A DNA stretch of 64,000 nucleotides from Denitratimonas yunnanensis (SeqCode) (GCA_026410415.1 JAPMLR010000001.1:620001-684000); one strand, 5' to 3'. Shown: positions 46,111-57,304, counted from the stretch's first letter. Notes: a model not told the origin generated them from the letters alone. Numbers and translations are program-made.

Positions 46111-47910
46111 TTACCCGGCCGAGGCGAAATCCACCCGGTTTCTGCCCGCCTTCTTGGCGCGATAGAGTGCGGCATCGGCGGCGTGGAACCAGGCCGAAAA
46201 ATCATCGGCGGGACCGCCCAGCATCGCTCCGCCGATGCTGACCGAAACCTCGACCGGCTTGCCGCGCTCGACCAGAACCAAATCTGCCACATCCCTTCTG
46301 ACCTGCTCTGCCAGGGCACGTGCCTGATCCTCGCTGCGGTCCGGACACAGCAGGGCGAACTCCTCGCCCCCCAGGCGCGCCACCATGCCGTGTGGCGACA
46401 CTGCAGCCTGCAGCCTTTGTGCGATCGCGGCCAGTACCGTGTCACCGAACGGATGTCCAAACTGGTCGTTGATCGCCTTGAATCGATCCACGTCCACCAC
46501 CAGAAGCGCATGCCCGCGCAGCATCGCATCCGGCGCCTCGAGCAACGTCTGGATCGCCTCGGTCAACGCACGCCGGTTGGGGAGACCAGTGAGCGCATCA
46601 CGATAGGCCTGTGCGCGCAACACCTGTGCCAACCGCTGCTGTGCACGCAGCAGCCGCACCAGCACCGCCAGACCGGCCAGCAGGAGCAGGCTGACCACCG
46701 CTGCAAGCCACATCACCGTGCGCTGATGGACCAATGTCTGCTCCTTGCGATCGGCTTCCATTCGTGCCTGCTCCAGCGCCAATTCCTTCACGCGACTGTC
46801 GTGTTCCAGTTCACTGATGCGCAAATGCTGCTCGCGCTCGCGGAAGGTCTGTTCAAGCGTTGAAATTTCCTCCTGCTCGGCGCTGCCGGAAGCGGAGGAG
46901 ACATCCGCGAGCAGGGCGATGCGCTCCCGTATCCGCTGCGCCAGGGCTGGATCACCCTCACTCGCCATCACGATCACCGCCTGCGAGCGCAGCAGCGAGA
47001 TCAGCAAAACCGGTTGTCGCAAGGGCTCAGCCAGCGCAATCGCCTGTTCAACCTCACTGCGGGCCTCTGCAAAACGCCCCAGCCCGAACAACGCATCGGC
47101 AACCACGCCGCGTGCTATCGCGATGCTGACCGCACTGTCTGCAGCCTGTGCCGCAGCGAGCGCTTCGCCGGCCATCGCCAGCGCTTCGTCATGGCGATTC
47201 ACTGTCACCAGATCGGATGCCAGCGCCCCCGCCGTACGCGCCGCAAGCCCCCTCAGACCATGCGCAAGAAAGCGCTCGCGAGCACGCTTCCAGTTTTCGA
47301 TGGCTTCGTGCGGCGCGCCGCTCTGACTCAGCGCACTGGCTTCGATGTATTCGGCCCGGGCCAACGCCACCTCGTCACCGCTCTCCCGCACCAGTCGGGT
47401 ATGGCGACGACAATGCTCGGATGCACGCGCCGGCAAGCCGGCAAGGACATACGCCCGGCACAACTCACCGGCCGCGGTGATGCGCATGGCCACATCCTCG
47501 TGTGTGGCAATGCGGTTGGCTGCTTCGAGCACGACGACAAGACCCGCATGCACGTCCCCCGTATCGATCCGGCGGGTGCCACGCAAGAAACCCGAATAGC
47601 TGGCCGCCACGCCGTCGCCATGACGTTGCGCCAGCGCCTCCAGGTGCGCGACGACCTCATCGAGTGCCACATCGTCCGCTGCCCCGACTGCCGCGCCGCC
47701 CATGTACCAGAGCAAGGTTCGCTCACTCGCCGGGTCGGTGACAAACACCCCCTCGCGCAGTGCGCGCCGACCTTCCTCGATGCCGGCGGCACGATCAGTG
47801 GCCGCACGCAACCGGTATTCCGCCAGATCGAACGCGGCGACCGGAGAAAGCACGAAGATCAGCAGCATGCCGACACGCACACAGACACCATGCATTCCGT
47901 GGCGTCCCAT
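46111..47910 (-). CDS. Diguanylate cyclase with periplasmic TPR region
   Basis: 599 residues from ATG 47910 (MGRHGMHGVCVRVGMLLIFV); ATG 47895 is possible. A signal-like hydrophobic N-terminus leads to about 400 residues of helical TPR-type repeats (HDEALAMAGEALAAAQAADS, LGRFAEARSEVEQAIALAEP), a coiled coil (EREQHLRISELEHDSRVKEL), then one membrane helix (WLAAVVSLLLLAGLAVLVRL). The C-terminal GGDEF domain has RDALTGLPNRRALTEAI, VVDVDRFKAINDQFGHPFGD and the active site ARLGGEEFALL. The product would be c-di-GMP. The I-site RxxD is not seen in front of GGEEF, so feedback inhibition may be lacking. Downstream of purA by 29 bases. Confidence 0.9.
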   Translation of the reverse strand: MGRHGMHGVCVRVGMLLIFVLSPVAAFDLAEYRLRAATDRAAGIEEGRRALREGVFVTDPASERTLLWYMGGAAVGAADDVALDEVVAHLEALAQRHGDGVAASYSGFLRGTRRIDTGDVHAGLVVVLEAANRIATHEDVAMRITAAGELCRAYVLAGLPARASEHCRRHTRLVRESGDEVALARAEYIEASALSQSGAPHEAIENWKRARERFLAHGLRGLAARTAGALASDLVTVNRHDEALAMAGEALAAAQAADSAVSIAIARGVVADALFGLGRFAEARSEVEQAIALAEPLRQPVLLISLLRSQAVIVMASEGDPALAQRIRERIALLADVSSASGSAEQEEISTLEQTFREREQHLRISELEHDSRVKELALEQARMEADRKEQTLVHQRTVMWLAAVVSLLLLAGLAVLVRLLRAQQRLAQVLRAQAYRDALTGLPNRRALTEAIQTLLEAPDAMLRGHALLVVDVDRFKAINDQFGHPFGDTVLAAIAQRLQAAVSPHGMVARLGGEEFALLCPDRSEDQARALAEQVRRDVADLVLVERGKPVEVSVSIGGAMLGGPADDFSAWFHAADAALYRAKKAGRNRVDFASAG

Positions 47911-47939
47911 GCTTCGCTCAGCCGGCAGTCCCGAAGCCT

Positions 47940-49346
<1,407 letters not shown>

Positions 49347-49385
49347 TCACCGTCGGGGACCCCCGCTTCGCGCCTGACGCCAGAC

Positions 49386-49413
49386 GCCAAAAAGCCGGGG
49401 CAACCCCGGCTTT
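49386..49413 (-). terminator. Intrinsic terminator of the isoaspartyl peptidase gene
   Basis: Perfect 10-bp stem AAAGCCGGGG / CCCCGGCTTT (49391-49400 and 49404-49413) with a 3-base loop. Leftward it is followed by TT and GGCG, extending the T run to five. It ends the peptidase transcript before the purA promoter region. The rest of 49233-49471 holds no gene. Confidence 0.8.
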
Positions 49414-49471
49414 GTCTGATTATCCTCCAAATGGCTTCATGGTTGGGGAAACGCAGCGCCTTCCGTCCCGG

Positions 49472-50536
49472 TCATTCAGGATCCGGTGTCAGCGGCAGGA
49501 TGTCGTCTGAAAAGATCGCCACGTGCGGCACGCCGTCCGCGCCGATCCACCCTCGGTACATGCCCTCCGTATTGAAAGGGAACGCCATGCTTCCGTCCGC
49601 CCCCAACACGATCGCGCCACCGCTGCCCCCGGCCGCAGGAATGATGCGGTTGATGACGGTGTCCGCCGCCTCTGAAATCGTCTGCCCGGCGTAGGCCACG
49701 CGGGCGCAGATATCGTGTGCGGCGGCGGTACGGATGTAGAACTCGCCCCAACCGGTGGCCGAAACCGCACACCGCGCATCGGCCCAGGTGCCGGCGCCGA
49801 TGATCGGCGAATCGCCTACCCGCCCATAACGCTTGTTCACCATGCCGCCGGTGGAGGTGCCGGCGGCCAGGCGTCCCCGTGCGTCCAGTGCGAGCGCACC
49901 GACGGTACCGAAATAGGCCGTGGCAGACGGCCCGGCACCAGCCTGCGAATCGGCTTCCCTCCTGAGCGCCTTCTGGAGTTCTTCCCAGCGTTTTTCGGTA
50001 CGGAAGTAAGAGGGATCGACCAGCTCCACGCCCTGTTCGTGAGCGAACTGCTCGGCGCCCTCGCCCACCAGCATCACGTGACGGGAATGCTCCATCACCG
50101 CGCGCGCCAGCAACACCGGATTCTTCACGCGATGCACACCCGCAATTGCGCCGGCCTTGCCACTCGCGCCGTCCATCACCGAGGCATCCAGCTCGTTGCG
50201 TCCATCATGGGTGAACACCGCGCCGCGGGCTGCGTTGAACTGCGGCGCATCCTCCAGCACCACGATGGCCGCAGCCACCGCATCCAGCGCCGGCTTTCCC
50301 TCCTGCAGGCGTGCATGGCCGGCACGCAATGCCGCGTCCAGCGCAATGCGCGCGGCGGCAGCGCTTTCTTCGTCCAGACCGCTGCGTCCGACCCCTGCGC
50401 CGGCATGGATCACCAGCACCGACGAAACCACCGCCGGTGCCTGCGCCGGCTCAATGGCAAGCGCCTGCGGCATCGCCGACCATGCCAGCACAAACGCGAC
50501 GGCTGCCGCAGCGAATGTTCCACTCATTTTTTCCAT
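49472..50536 (-). CDS. Secreted isoaspartyl peptidase / L-asparaginase (Ntn hydrolase)
   Basis: 354 residues from ATG 50536 (MEKMSGTFAAAAVAFVLAWS), with a Sec signal peptide ending near PQALA. The plant-type asparaginase fold follows: VLVIHAGAGVGRSGLDEESA, NAARGAVFTHDGRNELDASV, and the autocatalytic site GTVGALALDARGRLAAGTST, where the threonine after Gly becomes the new N-terminal nucleophile on self-cleavage. It hydrolyses isoaspartyl dipeptides and asparagine, here in the periplasm. Divergent from the MDR oxidoreductase with about 120 bases between. Confidence 0.93.
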   Translation of the reverse strand: MEKMSGTFAAAAVAFVLAWSAMPQALAIEPAQAPAVVSSVLVIHAGAGVGRSGLDEESAAAARIALDAALRAGHARLQEGKPALDAVAAAIVVLEDAPQFNAARGAVFTHDGRNELDASVMDGASGKAGAIAGVHRVKNPVLLARAVMEHSRHVMLVGEGAEQFAHEQGVELVDPSYFRTEKRWEELQKALRREADSQAGAGPSATAYFGTVGALALDARGRLAAGTSTGGMVNKRYGRVGDSPIIGAGTWADARCAVSATGWGEFYIRTAAAHDICARVAYAGQTISEAADTVINRIIPAAGGSGGAIVLGADGSMAFPFNTEGMYRGWIGADGVPHVAIFSDDILPLTPDPE

Positions 50537-50658
50537 AGCATCCTTTCCCCTGTTCCGCGGCAATCGCCGCCGACCCCACGTCGACGCGTCGGCCTTGAAA
50601 GGCGCCCTCCGCCACGTCAGGCTCCACGCACCGCTCCATCGCACAGGATCATCCTCCC

Positions 50659-51633
50659 ATGAAAAGCGCCCTGCATCGTCGATTCGGCCATCCACCCGAA
50701 GTGCTCGAAGCCGCCGACAGCCCGCTGCCGCAGCCCGGCCCCGGCGAAGTACGCATCCGCATGCGTCTTGCGCCGATCCACAATCACGAGCTGTGGACCG
50801 TGCGCGGCCACTACGGCTACAAACCCGAACTTCCCGCCATCGGCGGCACCGAAGCCTGCGGCGATGTCGATGCGCTGGGCGACGGAGTCGCTGGCTTCGT
50901 TCCCGGCCAGCGCGTGGCGGTGGTCGGCGTGCACGGCACCTGGGCCGAATATTTCCTCGCGCCCGCCAGGAGCCTGGTACCGCTGCCCGACGGCATCCCC
51001 GACGAAATCGCCGCGCAACTGGTCGCGATGCCGCTGAGCGCACTGATGCTGCTCGAATCGCTGGCGCTCCTGCCCGGCCAGTGGATCATGCAGAATGCAG
51101 CCAACGGTGCGGTCGGAAAGACGCTCGCGCTGATCGCCAAGACACGCGGCATCGAAGTCGTCAATCTCGTGCGCAGCCCCGCCGGCGTGGCCGAAATGGA
51201 AGAGCTCGGCCTTCCCCACGTCGTCGCGACACAGGACGAAGGCTGGAAGAAAGCCGTCCGCGCCCTGACTGCCGGCGCCCCCATCGTCGCGGCCATCGAC
51301 TCCATCGGCGGCAGCGCCAGCGGCGATCTGCTTTCGCTGCTCGGCGACGGCGGCACACTGGTGTCGTTCGGCTCGATGAGCGGCGAAGCGATGCAAGTGT
51401 CCTCCGGCGATCTGATCTTCAAGCAGGCCACCATCAAGGGCTTCTGGGCCAGCCGCATCGGCAGCATCAACGGCAAGTCGCGGACCGAACTGATCGGTGA
51501 ACTGATCCGCCTGGCGCTCGATGGCACGCTGAAATTGCCGGTGGAGGCGACCTGCGCACTCGACGACATCAAGGTCGCCGCAGAGGCCGCACTGGCCGGC
51601 GGGCGGCGCGGAAAGATCCTGCTGAAGCCATAG
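50659..51633 (+). CDS. Zinc-independent medium-chain dehydrogenase/reductase (enoyl reductase-like)
   Basis: 324 residues starting MKSALHRRFGHPPEVLEAAD. GroES-like N-terminal domain (RLAPIHNHELWTVRGHYGYK) with no zinc-binding cysteines, then the Rossmann segment (LLPGQWIMQNAANGAVGKTL, ALIAKTRGIEVVNLVRSP). The IHNHELWTVRG(H/Y) stretch and QNAANGAVGK loop resemble the MECR/Etr1-type 2-enoyl reductases rather than true alcohol dehydrogenases. It is probably NADPH-dependent; substrate unproven. A hairpin lies between it and acnB. Confidence 0.87.
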   Translation: MKSALHRRFGHPPEVLEAADSPLPQPGPGEVRIRMRLAPIHNHELWTVRGHYGYKPELPAIGGTEACGDVDALGDGVAGFVPGQRVAVVGVHGTWAEYFLAPARSLVPLPDGIPDEIAAQLVAMPLSALMLLESLALLPGQWIMQNAANGAVGKTLALIAKTRGIEVVNLVRSPAGVAEMEELGLPHVVATQDEGWKKAVRALTAGAPIVAAIDSIGGSASGDLLSLLGDGGTLVSFGSMSGEAMQVSSGDLIFKQATIKGFWASRIGSINGKSRTELIGELIRLALDGTLKLPVEATCALDDIKVAAEAALAGGRRGKILLKP

Positions 51634-51696
51634 ACCTTCGAAAAGGCAGGACTGCCGACTGCATGCGTTGGCAACCGGTGCAATGGGGCAAGAAAA

Positions 51697-51725
51697 GGAA
51701 ACGCCCGGTCATGCCGGGCGTTTCC
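51697..51725. terminator. Bidirectional terminator between the MDR gene and acnB
   Basis: Perfect 12-bp stem GGAAACGCCCGG / CCGGGCGTTTCC (51697-51708 and 51714-51725) with loop TCATG. On the minus strand it is followed by a TTTTCTTGCC tract, so it should end acnB best; rightward a TGCTTTG follows, weaker. Confidence 0.8.
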
Positions 51726-51745
51726 TGCTTTGATCGCGAACGGAC

Positions 51746-54343
51746 TCAGGCCGCCGGCACTGCCTCGGCCACCTCGCGGTACTCCGCGATCTGGTCGAAA
51801 TTCATGTACCGGTAGATCTCGTCGCCCTTGTCGCTGATGACGCCGATGTCGGCCAGGTATTCCTCACGCGTCGGGATGCGACCGAGGCGCGAACAGATCG
51901 CCGCCAGTTCCGCCGAGCCGAGGTACACGTTGGTGTTGCGGCCCAGTCGGTTGGGGAAGTTGCGGGTGCTGGTGGACATCGCGGTGGCGCCTTCGCGGAT
52001 CTGCGCCTGGTTGCCCATGCACAGCGAGCAGCCCGGCATCTCCATGCGCGCGCCGGCGCTGCCGAAGGTGCCGTAGTGGCCTTCCTTGGTCAGCTCCGAG
52101 GCGTCCATCTTGGTCGGCGGTGCGACCCACAGGCGGGTCGGGATGTCGCGTTTGCCTTCCAGCAGCTTGGCCGCGGCGCGAAAGTGGCCGATGTTGGTCA
52201 TGCAGCTGCCGATGAAGACCTCGTCGATCTGCGCGCCGGCCACGTCGGACAGGGTCTTGGCATCGTCCGGGTCGTTCGGGCAGCAGACGATCGGCTCGAC
52301 GATCTCGGCCAGGTCGATCTCGATGACCGCGGCGTACTCGGCGTCGGCATCGGGCTCAAGCAGCTGCGGGTCGGCCAGCCACTCTTCCATCTTCGCGATG
52401 CGGCGCTGCAGGGTGCGGGCGTCGGCGTAGCCTTCCGCGATCATCCACTTCAGCAGCACGATGTTGCTGGTGAGGTATTCGATGATCGGCGCCTTGTCGA
52501 GCTTCACCGTGCAGCCGGCGGCGGAACGCTCGGCCGAGGCGTCGGCCAGCTCGAAGGCCTGCTCGATCTTGAGCTCCGGCAGGCCTTCGATCTCGAGGAT
52601 GCGGCCGGAGAAGATGTTCTTCTTGCCCTGCTTGGCGACCGTCAGCAGACCTTGCTTGATCGCGTACAACGGGATCGCGTGCACCAGGTCGCGCAGGGTC
52701 ACGCCCGGCTGCAGCTGGCCCTTGAAGCGCACCAGCACCGACTCGGGCATGTCCAGCGGCATGACCCCGGTGGCCGCGGCGAACGCCACCAGGCCCGAGC
52801 CGGCCGGGAACGAGATGCCGATCGGGAAGCGCGTGTGCGAGTCGCCGCCGGTGCCGACGGTGTCCGGCAGCAGCATGCGGTTGAGCCAGCTGTGGATGAT
52901 GCCGTCGCCCGGGCGCAGCGACACGCCGCCGCGAGTGGAGATGAACTCCGGCAGGGTGTGGTGCGTCGTCACGTCCACCGGCTTCGGATACGCCGCGGTG
53001 TGGCAGAACGACTGCATCACCAGGTCGGCGGAAAAGCCGAGGCAGGCCAGGTCCTTGAGCTCGTCGCGCGTCATCGGGCCGGTGGTGTCCTGCGAGCCGA
53101 CGGTGGTCATCTTCGGTTCGCAGTAGGTACCCGGACGCACGCCTTGGCCTTCCGGCAGGCCGCAGGCGCGACCGACCATCTTCTGCGCCAGCGTGAAGCC
53201 CTTGCCGGTGTCGGCGGGCTGTTGCGGCTGGCGGAACAGGTCGGTGCGCGGCAGTTCCAGCGCTTCGCGCGCCTTCGCGGTGAGGCCGCGGCCGATGATC
53301 AGCGGGATGCGGCCGCCGGCGCGCACCTCGTCGAACAGCACTTCCGACTTCACCTCGAATTCGGCGATCACCTCGCCGTCCTTCAGCGCCTTGCCTTCAT
53401 ACGGGCGCAGTTCGATGACGTCGCCATGCTGCATCTTCGACACGTCGAGCTCGATCGGCAGCGCGCCGGCATCTTCCATCGTGTTGTAGAAAATCGGAGC
53501 GATCTTGCCGCCCAGACACACGCCGCCGAAGCGCTTGTTCGGGATGAAAGGGATGTCATCGCCAGTGAACCACAGCACCGAGTTGGTGGCCGACTTGCGC
53601 GAGGAACCGGTGCCCACCACGTCGCCGACATAGGCCACCAGATGGCCCTTGTCCTTCAGCGAGAGGATTTCCTGGATCGGGCCGCGCTTGCCGTCCTCCT
53701 CGGGCACGAAGGGCGCGTCGGGGCGCTTGTTCTTCAGCATCGCCAGCGCGTGCATCGGGATGTCGGGGCGGGTGGTGGCGTCGGGCGCCGGCGACAGATC
53801 GTCGGTATTGGTCTCGCCCGGGACCTTGAACACGGTGATGGTCATCGACTTCGGCACTTCAGGCTTCGAGGTGAACCACTCGGCGTCGGCCCAGCTCTGC
53901 AGCACGGCCTTCGCGTTGGCGTTGCCGACCTTGGCCTTTTCCTCGATGTCGTGGAACGCATCGAACACCAGCAGGGTGTGTTTGAGACCCTCGGCAGCCA
54001 CGGGGCCGAGCGTGGCATCGTCCAGCAGCTCGATCAGCGGCGCAACGTTGTAGCCACCCAGCATGGTGCCGAGCAGCTCGGTAGCCTTCTCGCGTGAAAT
54101 CAGCGTGCAGGTTTCCTTGCCGAATGCCACGGCCGCCAGATAACTGGCCTTGACCTTGGCGGCGTCGTCGACGCCGGCAGGCACGCGGTGGGACAGCAGC
54201 TCGACCAGGAACTGCTCCTCGCCGGCCGGCGGGTTCTTCAGCAGCTCGATGACCTCGGCGGTCTGCTGCGCGCTCAGCGGCAGCGGCGGGATGCCGAGCG
54301 CGGCGCGTTCGGCGACATGTTGGCGGTAACTGGCGAGGAACAT
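51746..54343 (-). CDS. acnB: Aconitate hydratase 2 / 2-methylisocitrate dehydratase
   Basis: 865 residues, full family length. HEAT-like N-terminal region ([20 protein letters not shown]) then the swivel domain ([20 protein letters not shown]). The 4Fe-4S cysteines are in [13 protein letters not shown] and [19 protein letters not shown]. Citrate-cycle enzyme converting citrate to isocitrate; in some bacteria also acts on 2-methylcitrate. A GGAG precedes the ATG. Only 55 bases separate it from vapC upstream, so some transcripts could read through from the toxin-antitoxin pair. Confidence 0.98.
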   Translation of the reverse strand: MFLASYRQHVAERAALGIPPLPLSAQQTAEVIELLKNPPAGEEQFLVELLSHRVPAGVDDAAKVKASYLAAVAFGKETCTLISREKATELLGTMLGGYNVAPLIELLDDATLGPVAAEGLKHTLLVFDAFHDIEEKAKVGNANAKAVLQSWADAEWFTSKPEVPKSMTITVFKVPGETNTDDLSPAPDATTRPDIPMHALAMLKNKRPDAPFVPEEDGKRGPIQEILSLKDKGHLVAYVGDVVGTGSSRKSATNSVLWFTGDDIPFIPNKRFGGVCLGGKIAPIFYNTMEDAGALPIELDVSKMQHGDVIELRPYEGKALKDGEVIAEFEVKSEVLFDEVRAGGRIPLIIGRGLTAKAREALELPRTDLFRQPQQPADTGKGFTLAQKMVGRACGLPEGQGVRPGTYCEPKMTTVGSQDTTGPMTRDELKDLACLGFSADLVMQSFCHTAAYPKPVDVTTHHTLPEFISTRGGVSLRPGDGIIHSWLNRMLLPDTVGTGGDSHTRFPIGISFPAGSGLVAFAAATGVMPLDMPESVLVRFKGQLQPGVTLRDLVHAIPLYAIKQGLLTVAKQGKKNIFSGRILEIEGLPELKIEQAFELADASAERSAAGCTVKLDKAPIIEYLTSNIVLLKWMIAEGYADARTLQRRIAKMEEWLADPQLLEPDADAEYAAVIEIDLAEIVEPIVCCPNDPDDAKTLSDVAGAQIDEVFIGSCMTNIGHFRAAAKLLEGKRDIPTRLWVAPPTKMDASELTKEGHYGTFGSAGARMEMPGCSLCMGNQAQIREGATAMSTSTRNFPNRLGRNTNVYLGSAELAAICSRLGRIPTREEYLADIGVISDKGDEIYRYMNFDQIAEYREVAEAVPAA

Positions 54344-54398
54344 TCGGGTTCTCCGGTGGCGTGTGGAGGGAGTGGAAAAAGTTTCGGGAAGTGTGGAA

Positions 54399-54818
54399 TC
54401 AGACCGGCGACGGTTCGATGACCCGCAGGCCCTTGAAGTAGTCGCGAAAAAATCCGCCGTCGCGGGTGATCAGGCCATTGCACTGCAACAGGGCATGGGC
54501 ACCGACCAGGAAGTCGGGCACGGTGCGGACCGCCTGACCCAGGCCCGAGGTCTTGCGCCGCTGGTTGAAGCGGCGCTGCATTTCGCCAGCACGGATCGCG
54601 GCGCGACGCTCGATGGGCAGATAGCGCAGGCCCATCTCCTCGACCACGTCCATGATGTCGGCACCGTGGCCCAAGCCAGCGGTGATTTCGCTCACCACCA
54701 CGTCGCAGACCACCACCGGGCCAAGCATCAGGGCATCGCGCACGCAGCTTTCCGCCGCATCGGCCCGCACGTCCTCGCCGAGCAGATCGATCAGCACGTT
54801 GGTATCCACGGCGATCAT
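54399..54818 (-). CDS. vapC: PIN-domain ribonuclease toxin, VapC type
   Basis: 139 residues. PIN acidic residues are in the N-terminal [16 protein letters not shown], the middle [14 protein letters not shown], and the C-terminal [15 protein letters not shown] and [11 protein letters not shown], together forming the Mg-binding nuclease centre. Likely cleaves RNA when freed from its antitoxin. Its ATG overlaps the antitoxin stop by 4 bases, the usual toxin-antitoxin arrangement. Confidence 0.9.
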   Translation of the reverse strand: MIAVDTNVLIDLLGEDVRADAAESCVRDALMLGPVVVCDVVVSEITAGLGHGADIMDVVEEMGLRYLPIERRAAIRAGEMQRRFNQRRKTSGLGQAVRTVPDFLVGAHALLQCNGLITRDGGFFRDYFKGLRVIEPSPV

Positions 54819-55123
54819 TTCTTGCCCGGGTCAAGCAGGCCCGTCGGATCGTAATCCGCCGGATCGCGCAGCACTTCAAAGGGTTCCAGCGGATCGCCCG
54901 GCGCACGACCGCGCAACTCGCGCATGATGTCGTCGGTGGTCGTGCCGAGCGGCAGCTTGAAGCGTCCACGGGCACGGGAAATCGCATCGTCCACGTTCTT
55001 GCGCAGGATGATGCGACCGCTTTCAAGCTCCACTTTCAACGTGGTGCCCTTGGTCAGGCCGAGGGCATCGCGCACGGCCTTGGGCAAGGTGATCTGCCCG
55101 CGCTCGGCAACGGTGACCTCCAT
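54815..55123 (-). CDS. vapB: AbrB/MazE-fold antitoxin, VapB type
   Basis: 102 residues from ATG 55123 (MEVTVAERGQITLPKAVRDA), preceded by GGAG seven bases upstream. The N-terminal half is the swapped-hairpin AbrB fold (RGQITLPKAVRDALGL, KVELESGRIILRK), which binds DNA. The C-terminal half (RFKLPLGTTTDDIMRELRGR) would wrap the toxin. The protein is expected to repress its own promoter with VapC. The operator candidates are the repeats just upstream. Confidence 0.9.
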   Translation of the reverse strand: MEVTVAERGQITLPKAVRDALGLTKGTTLKVELESGRIILRKNVDDAISRARGRFKLPLGTTTDDIMRELRGRAPGDPLEPFEVLRDPADYDPTGLLDPGKK

Positions 55124-55154
55124 GACGCCACTCCGACAGGAAAAATCGGAACGA

Positions 55155-55193
55155 ATTATACATACTTTTTTTTGCATACCCTGACTGGCATAC
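55155..55193 (-). promoter_or_regulatory. vapBC promoter with three GTATG direct repeats
   Basis: On the minus strand GTATG occurs three times at exactly 14-base steps (55193-55189, 55179-55175, 55165-55161). A perfect TATAAT -10 box (55160-55155) lies right after the last repeat. The middle spacer holds eight As. Transcription would start about 25 bases before vapB. The repeats overlap the region where polymerase binds, so they are good candidates for the autoregulatory operator. No matching -35 hexamer was seen. Confidence 0.6.
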
Positions 55194-55373
55194 AACCATG
55201 AGTGCATGGATATTGCCCGTTCAACGCCAACGATGGCGAGCTGAAACGAGCGATTCTGTCGCGCGGCATTCCACCACCCACGCATGTTCGCGAAAGGCAC
55301 AGCCACCCGGGCCATCAACGCGTCCAGCAGCAGCACAACCTCAAAACTCCCGCTGCGGAAGCGTCATCGGTGA

Positions 55374-56885
55374 TCACGCCATGACGAAGCTGCCGTGAAA
55401 TCCCAACGGCAGCCATTGGGGGAGAAAGGCGCGGCAGCGTGGGCCATCCGCGATGCGGGCGGCGTCGAACACCGACAGGCACAGGCGGCGGCTTGGCAAG
55501 TGTAGGGCGGTGCCGAGCAACCAGCCGTCGTCGCGGCGGGCGTTGAACGAACGCGGCACGAACAGGTGTTCTTCCACCAGCCAGTCGCTGCCGTAGACGA
55601 AGCGGTCCACGCGATCGCGGCGCGCATCCCACGCCAGCACGCTGTCCAGATACGGTGAACGCATATCGCTGCGCGCAGTGAACCAGCGGCGACCGCCTGA
55701 ATCGTGGTGGCGTGTGTCCCAGACCGGGAACTCGGTGCGCTCCGGCCCGGCCTGCGACAATCGCGCTTCGCCTGCGTCCAGCGGCAGTTCGATCCGCGCC
55801 AGTGGTCCGCTGGCTGGCAAGGGGCGTGCTTCACCGCGCATCGGTGCGCTCAGACTGTCGATCAGCGCCGCACCGTCGACGTGCCAGCAGGCATGCAACG
55901 CGATGCAGTCAGCCTCTTCATGCGCATCGGTGTGGTGAAAGGCCAAGCCCGCCGACAGGTGATACCGGCGCGGGCGGTCAAGCGCATCCTTGGCGACGAC
56001 AATGACTTCGCAGCCAGCCTCCGGCGTCCAGTGCATGCGCTCGAAGAACGCACCATCCGCCTCGGGCCGGTACAGCCACGGCGCCAGCACGAACACCAGA
56101 TGACGGCGAGTCTGCACGAAGCTGTGCAGGTAACCCCGCTTCTCCAGCGTGATCGGGGCAACGGTGGCGTGTTCGCCAGCCGCATCGATGCGCCAGACCA
56201 GCAGCGTCGGCGTGGTCGCATAGGCCGCCAATCCGACATTCCAAAGACTGCCATCGACGTCGCGCAGCGGATGGGCGGAAAACGGCAAACCGGCAAATTC
56301 CGCGTTGCCCCACTGGCGTGGACCGCGTGCGTGCAACGTTTCGGCATCGAGCTCCCAAGCCGAGCCACCTTCCCACAAGGCGTACATGCGGCCCGCGTGA
56401 TGCAGCACGGATGTGTTGGCGACATTGAGATCGTCGTTGCCGTGCACCGCTTCGGCATCGTCGATGACGGTACCGGCTGTCGTTCGCAGGAACCGCCCGG
56501 CAGCCTGCTCGGCCACGAACTTGGGCGTGGCGACCATGCGCGCGCGATGTGTCAGCGCACCATCGCGCAACCGCCAGGCCTGTACCAGGCCGTCGCCGTC
56601 GAACCAGTGTCGATAGCGCTGGCCGGCACGCTCGAAACGTGCCGGGCCGTTGCGATAAAGCGTCCCGGAAATTCCCTTCGGTGGCCTGCCTTCCCAGCGC
56701 AGCGTGCGTTCGGCCAGCGCCTCGCCGTCGAAACCCTGCCAGCCAAGGAGCCAGTCATGACCAGCTAGCGCGGCATGGAACGCCTCGTGCAAGGGATCGC
56801 GTCCCGCCGCACGCAGCAGGCCTGCCGGAACCAGCCCGGCAGAGACCGTTGCCAGCAGCCCGCGAAGCAAGTCACGACGGTGCAT
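55374..56885 (-). CDS. Carotenoid oxygenase family protein with Tat-like signal
   Basis: 503 residues from ATG 56885. The N-terminus MHRRDLLRGLLATVSAGLVP is twin-arginine-like, unusual for this family. The seven-bladed propeller of carotenoid cleavage oxygenases follows with the four iron-binding histidines in place: His205 (FSAHPLRD), His254 (GYLHSFVQ), one of His317/318 (AFHHTDAHEE) and His497 (LGFHGSFVM) at the C-terminus. The early RNGPARFE and HWFDGDGLV segments are also typical. It likely cleaves a carotenoid, apocarotenoid or stilbene-type double bond. Its start overlaps the DUF2141 stop. Confidence 0.9.
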   Translation of the reverse strand: MHRRDLLRGLLATVSAGLVPAGLLRAAGRDPLHEAFHAALAGHDWLLGWQGFDGEALAERTLRWEGRPPKGISGTLYRNGPARFERAGQRYRHWFDGDGLVQAWRLRDGALTHRARMVATPKFVAEQAAGRFLRTTAGTVIDDAEAVHGNDDLNVANTSVLHHAGRMYALWEGGSAWELDAETLHARGPRQWGNAEFAGLPFSAHPLRDVDGSLWNVGLAAYATTPTLLVWRIDAAGEHATVAPITLEKRGYLHSFVQTRRHLVFVLAPWLYRPEADGAFFERMHWTPEAGCEVIVVAKDALDRPRRYHLSAGLAFHHTDAHEEADCIALHACWHVDGAALIDSLSAPMRGEARPLPASGPLARIELPLDAGEARLSQAGPERTEFPVWDTRHHDSGGRRWFTARSDMRSPYLDSVLAWDARRDRVDRFVYGSDWLVEEHLFVPRSFNARRDDGWLLGTALHLPSRRLCLSVFDAARIADGPRCRAFLPQWLPLGFHGSFVMA

Positions 56886-57304
56886 CAGCGCATCTCCACC
56901 ACGATGCCGACACCCTCCTCCGGCACCCCGAACGCGACTTCCTCGAACTTTGCCCGACGCATGAGCCTCGGATTGTTGCTGAAGCCGTAGCCCTCGCGCG
57001 GGATGCCGAGCATATTGGTATCGAGCTTGCCGTTGTCGTTCTCGTCGTGCAGCACCAGCACGCCATAGCGACCCGGCACCAGATCGGCGAAGCGCAGCTC
57101 GATCGCGCCCTCGGTGGCGGCAATCTTCTGCGCGGCGAGCGAGCGAGCGCGGCCGTCCCAGCCGTCCTCGGAGTCGTACAGCGCCACCAGCACATGACCG
57201 TTGGCGCTGGCGACACCGCTGAGGCGGACATCGAGATCGGCGGCCATCGCCGACGCGACACCCAGACAGGACAGGACGAACAAACACAACGCATGACGCT
57301 TCAT
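56885..57304 (-). CDS. DUF2141 family secreted protein
   Basis: 139 residues with a Sec signal (MKRHALCLFVLSCLGVASAM). The mature domain matches DUF2141: LDVRLSGVASANGHVLVALY, FADLVPGRYGVLVLHDENDN, and the close LDTNMLGIPREGYGFSNNPR. A small beta-sandwich protein of the periplasm, no known enzymatic activity. It is first in a two-gene unit, overlapping the carotenoid oxygenase start by one base. In many bacteria DUF2141 genes lie near carotenoid or lipid genes. Confidence 0.87.
   Translation of the reverse strand: MKRHALCLFVLSCLGVASAMAADLDVRLSGVASANGHVLVALYDSEDGWDGRARSLAAQKIAATEGAIELRFADLVPGRYGVLVLHDENDNGKLDTNMLGIPREGYGFSNNPRLMRRAKFEEVAFGVPEEGVGIVVEMR

Noticed and set aside
52076..54097. A 673-residue reading frame on the plus strand
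   Set aside because: Antisense to acnB, with no motif, and acnB is full length.
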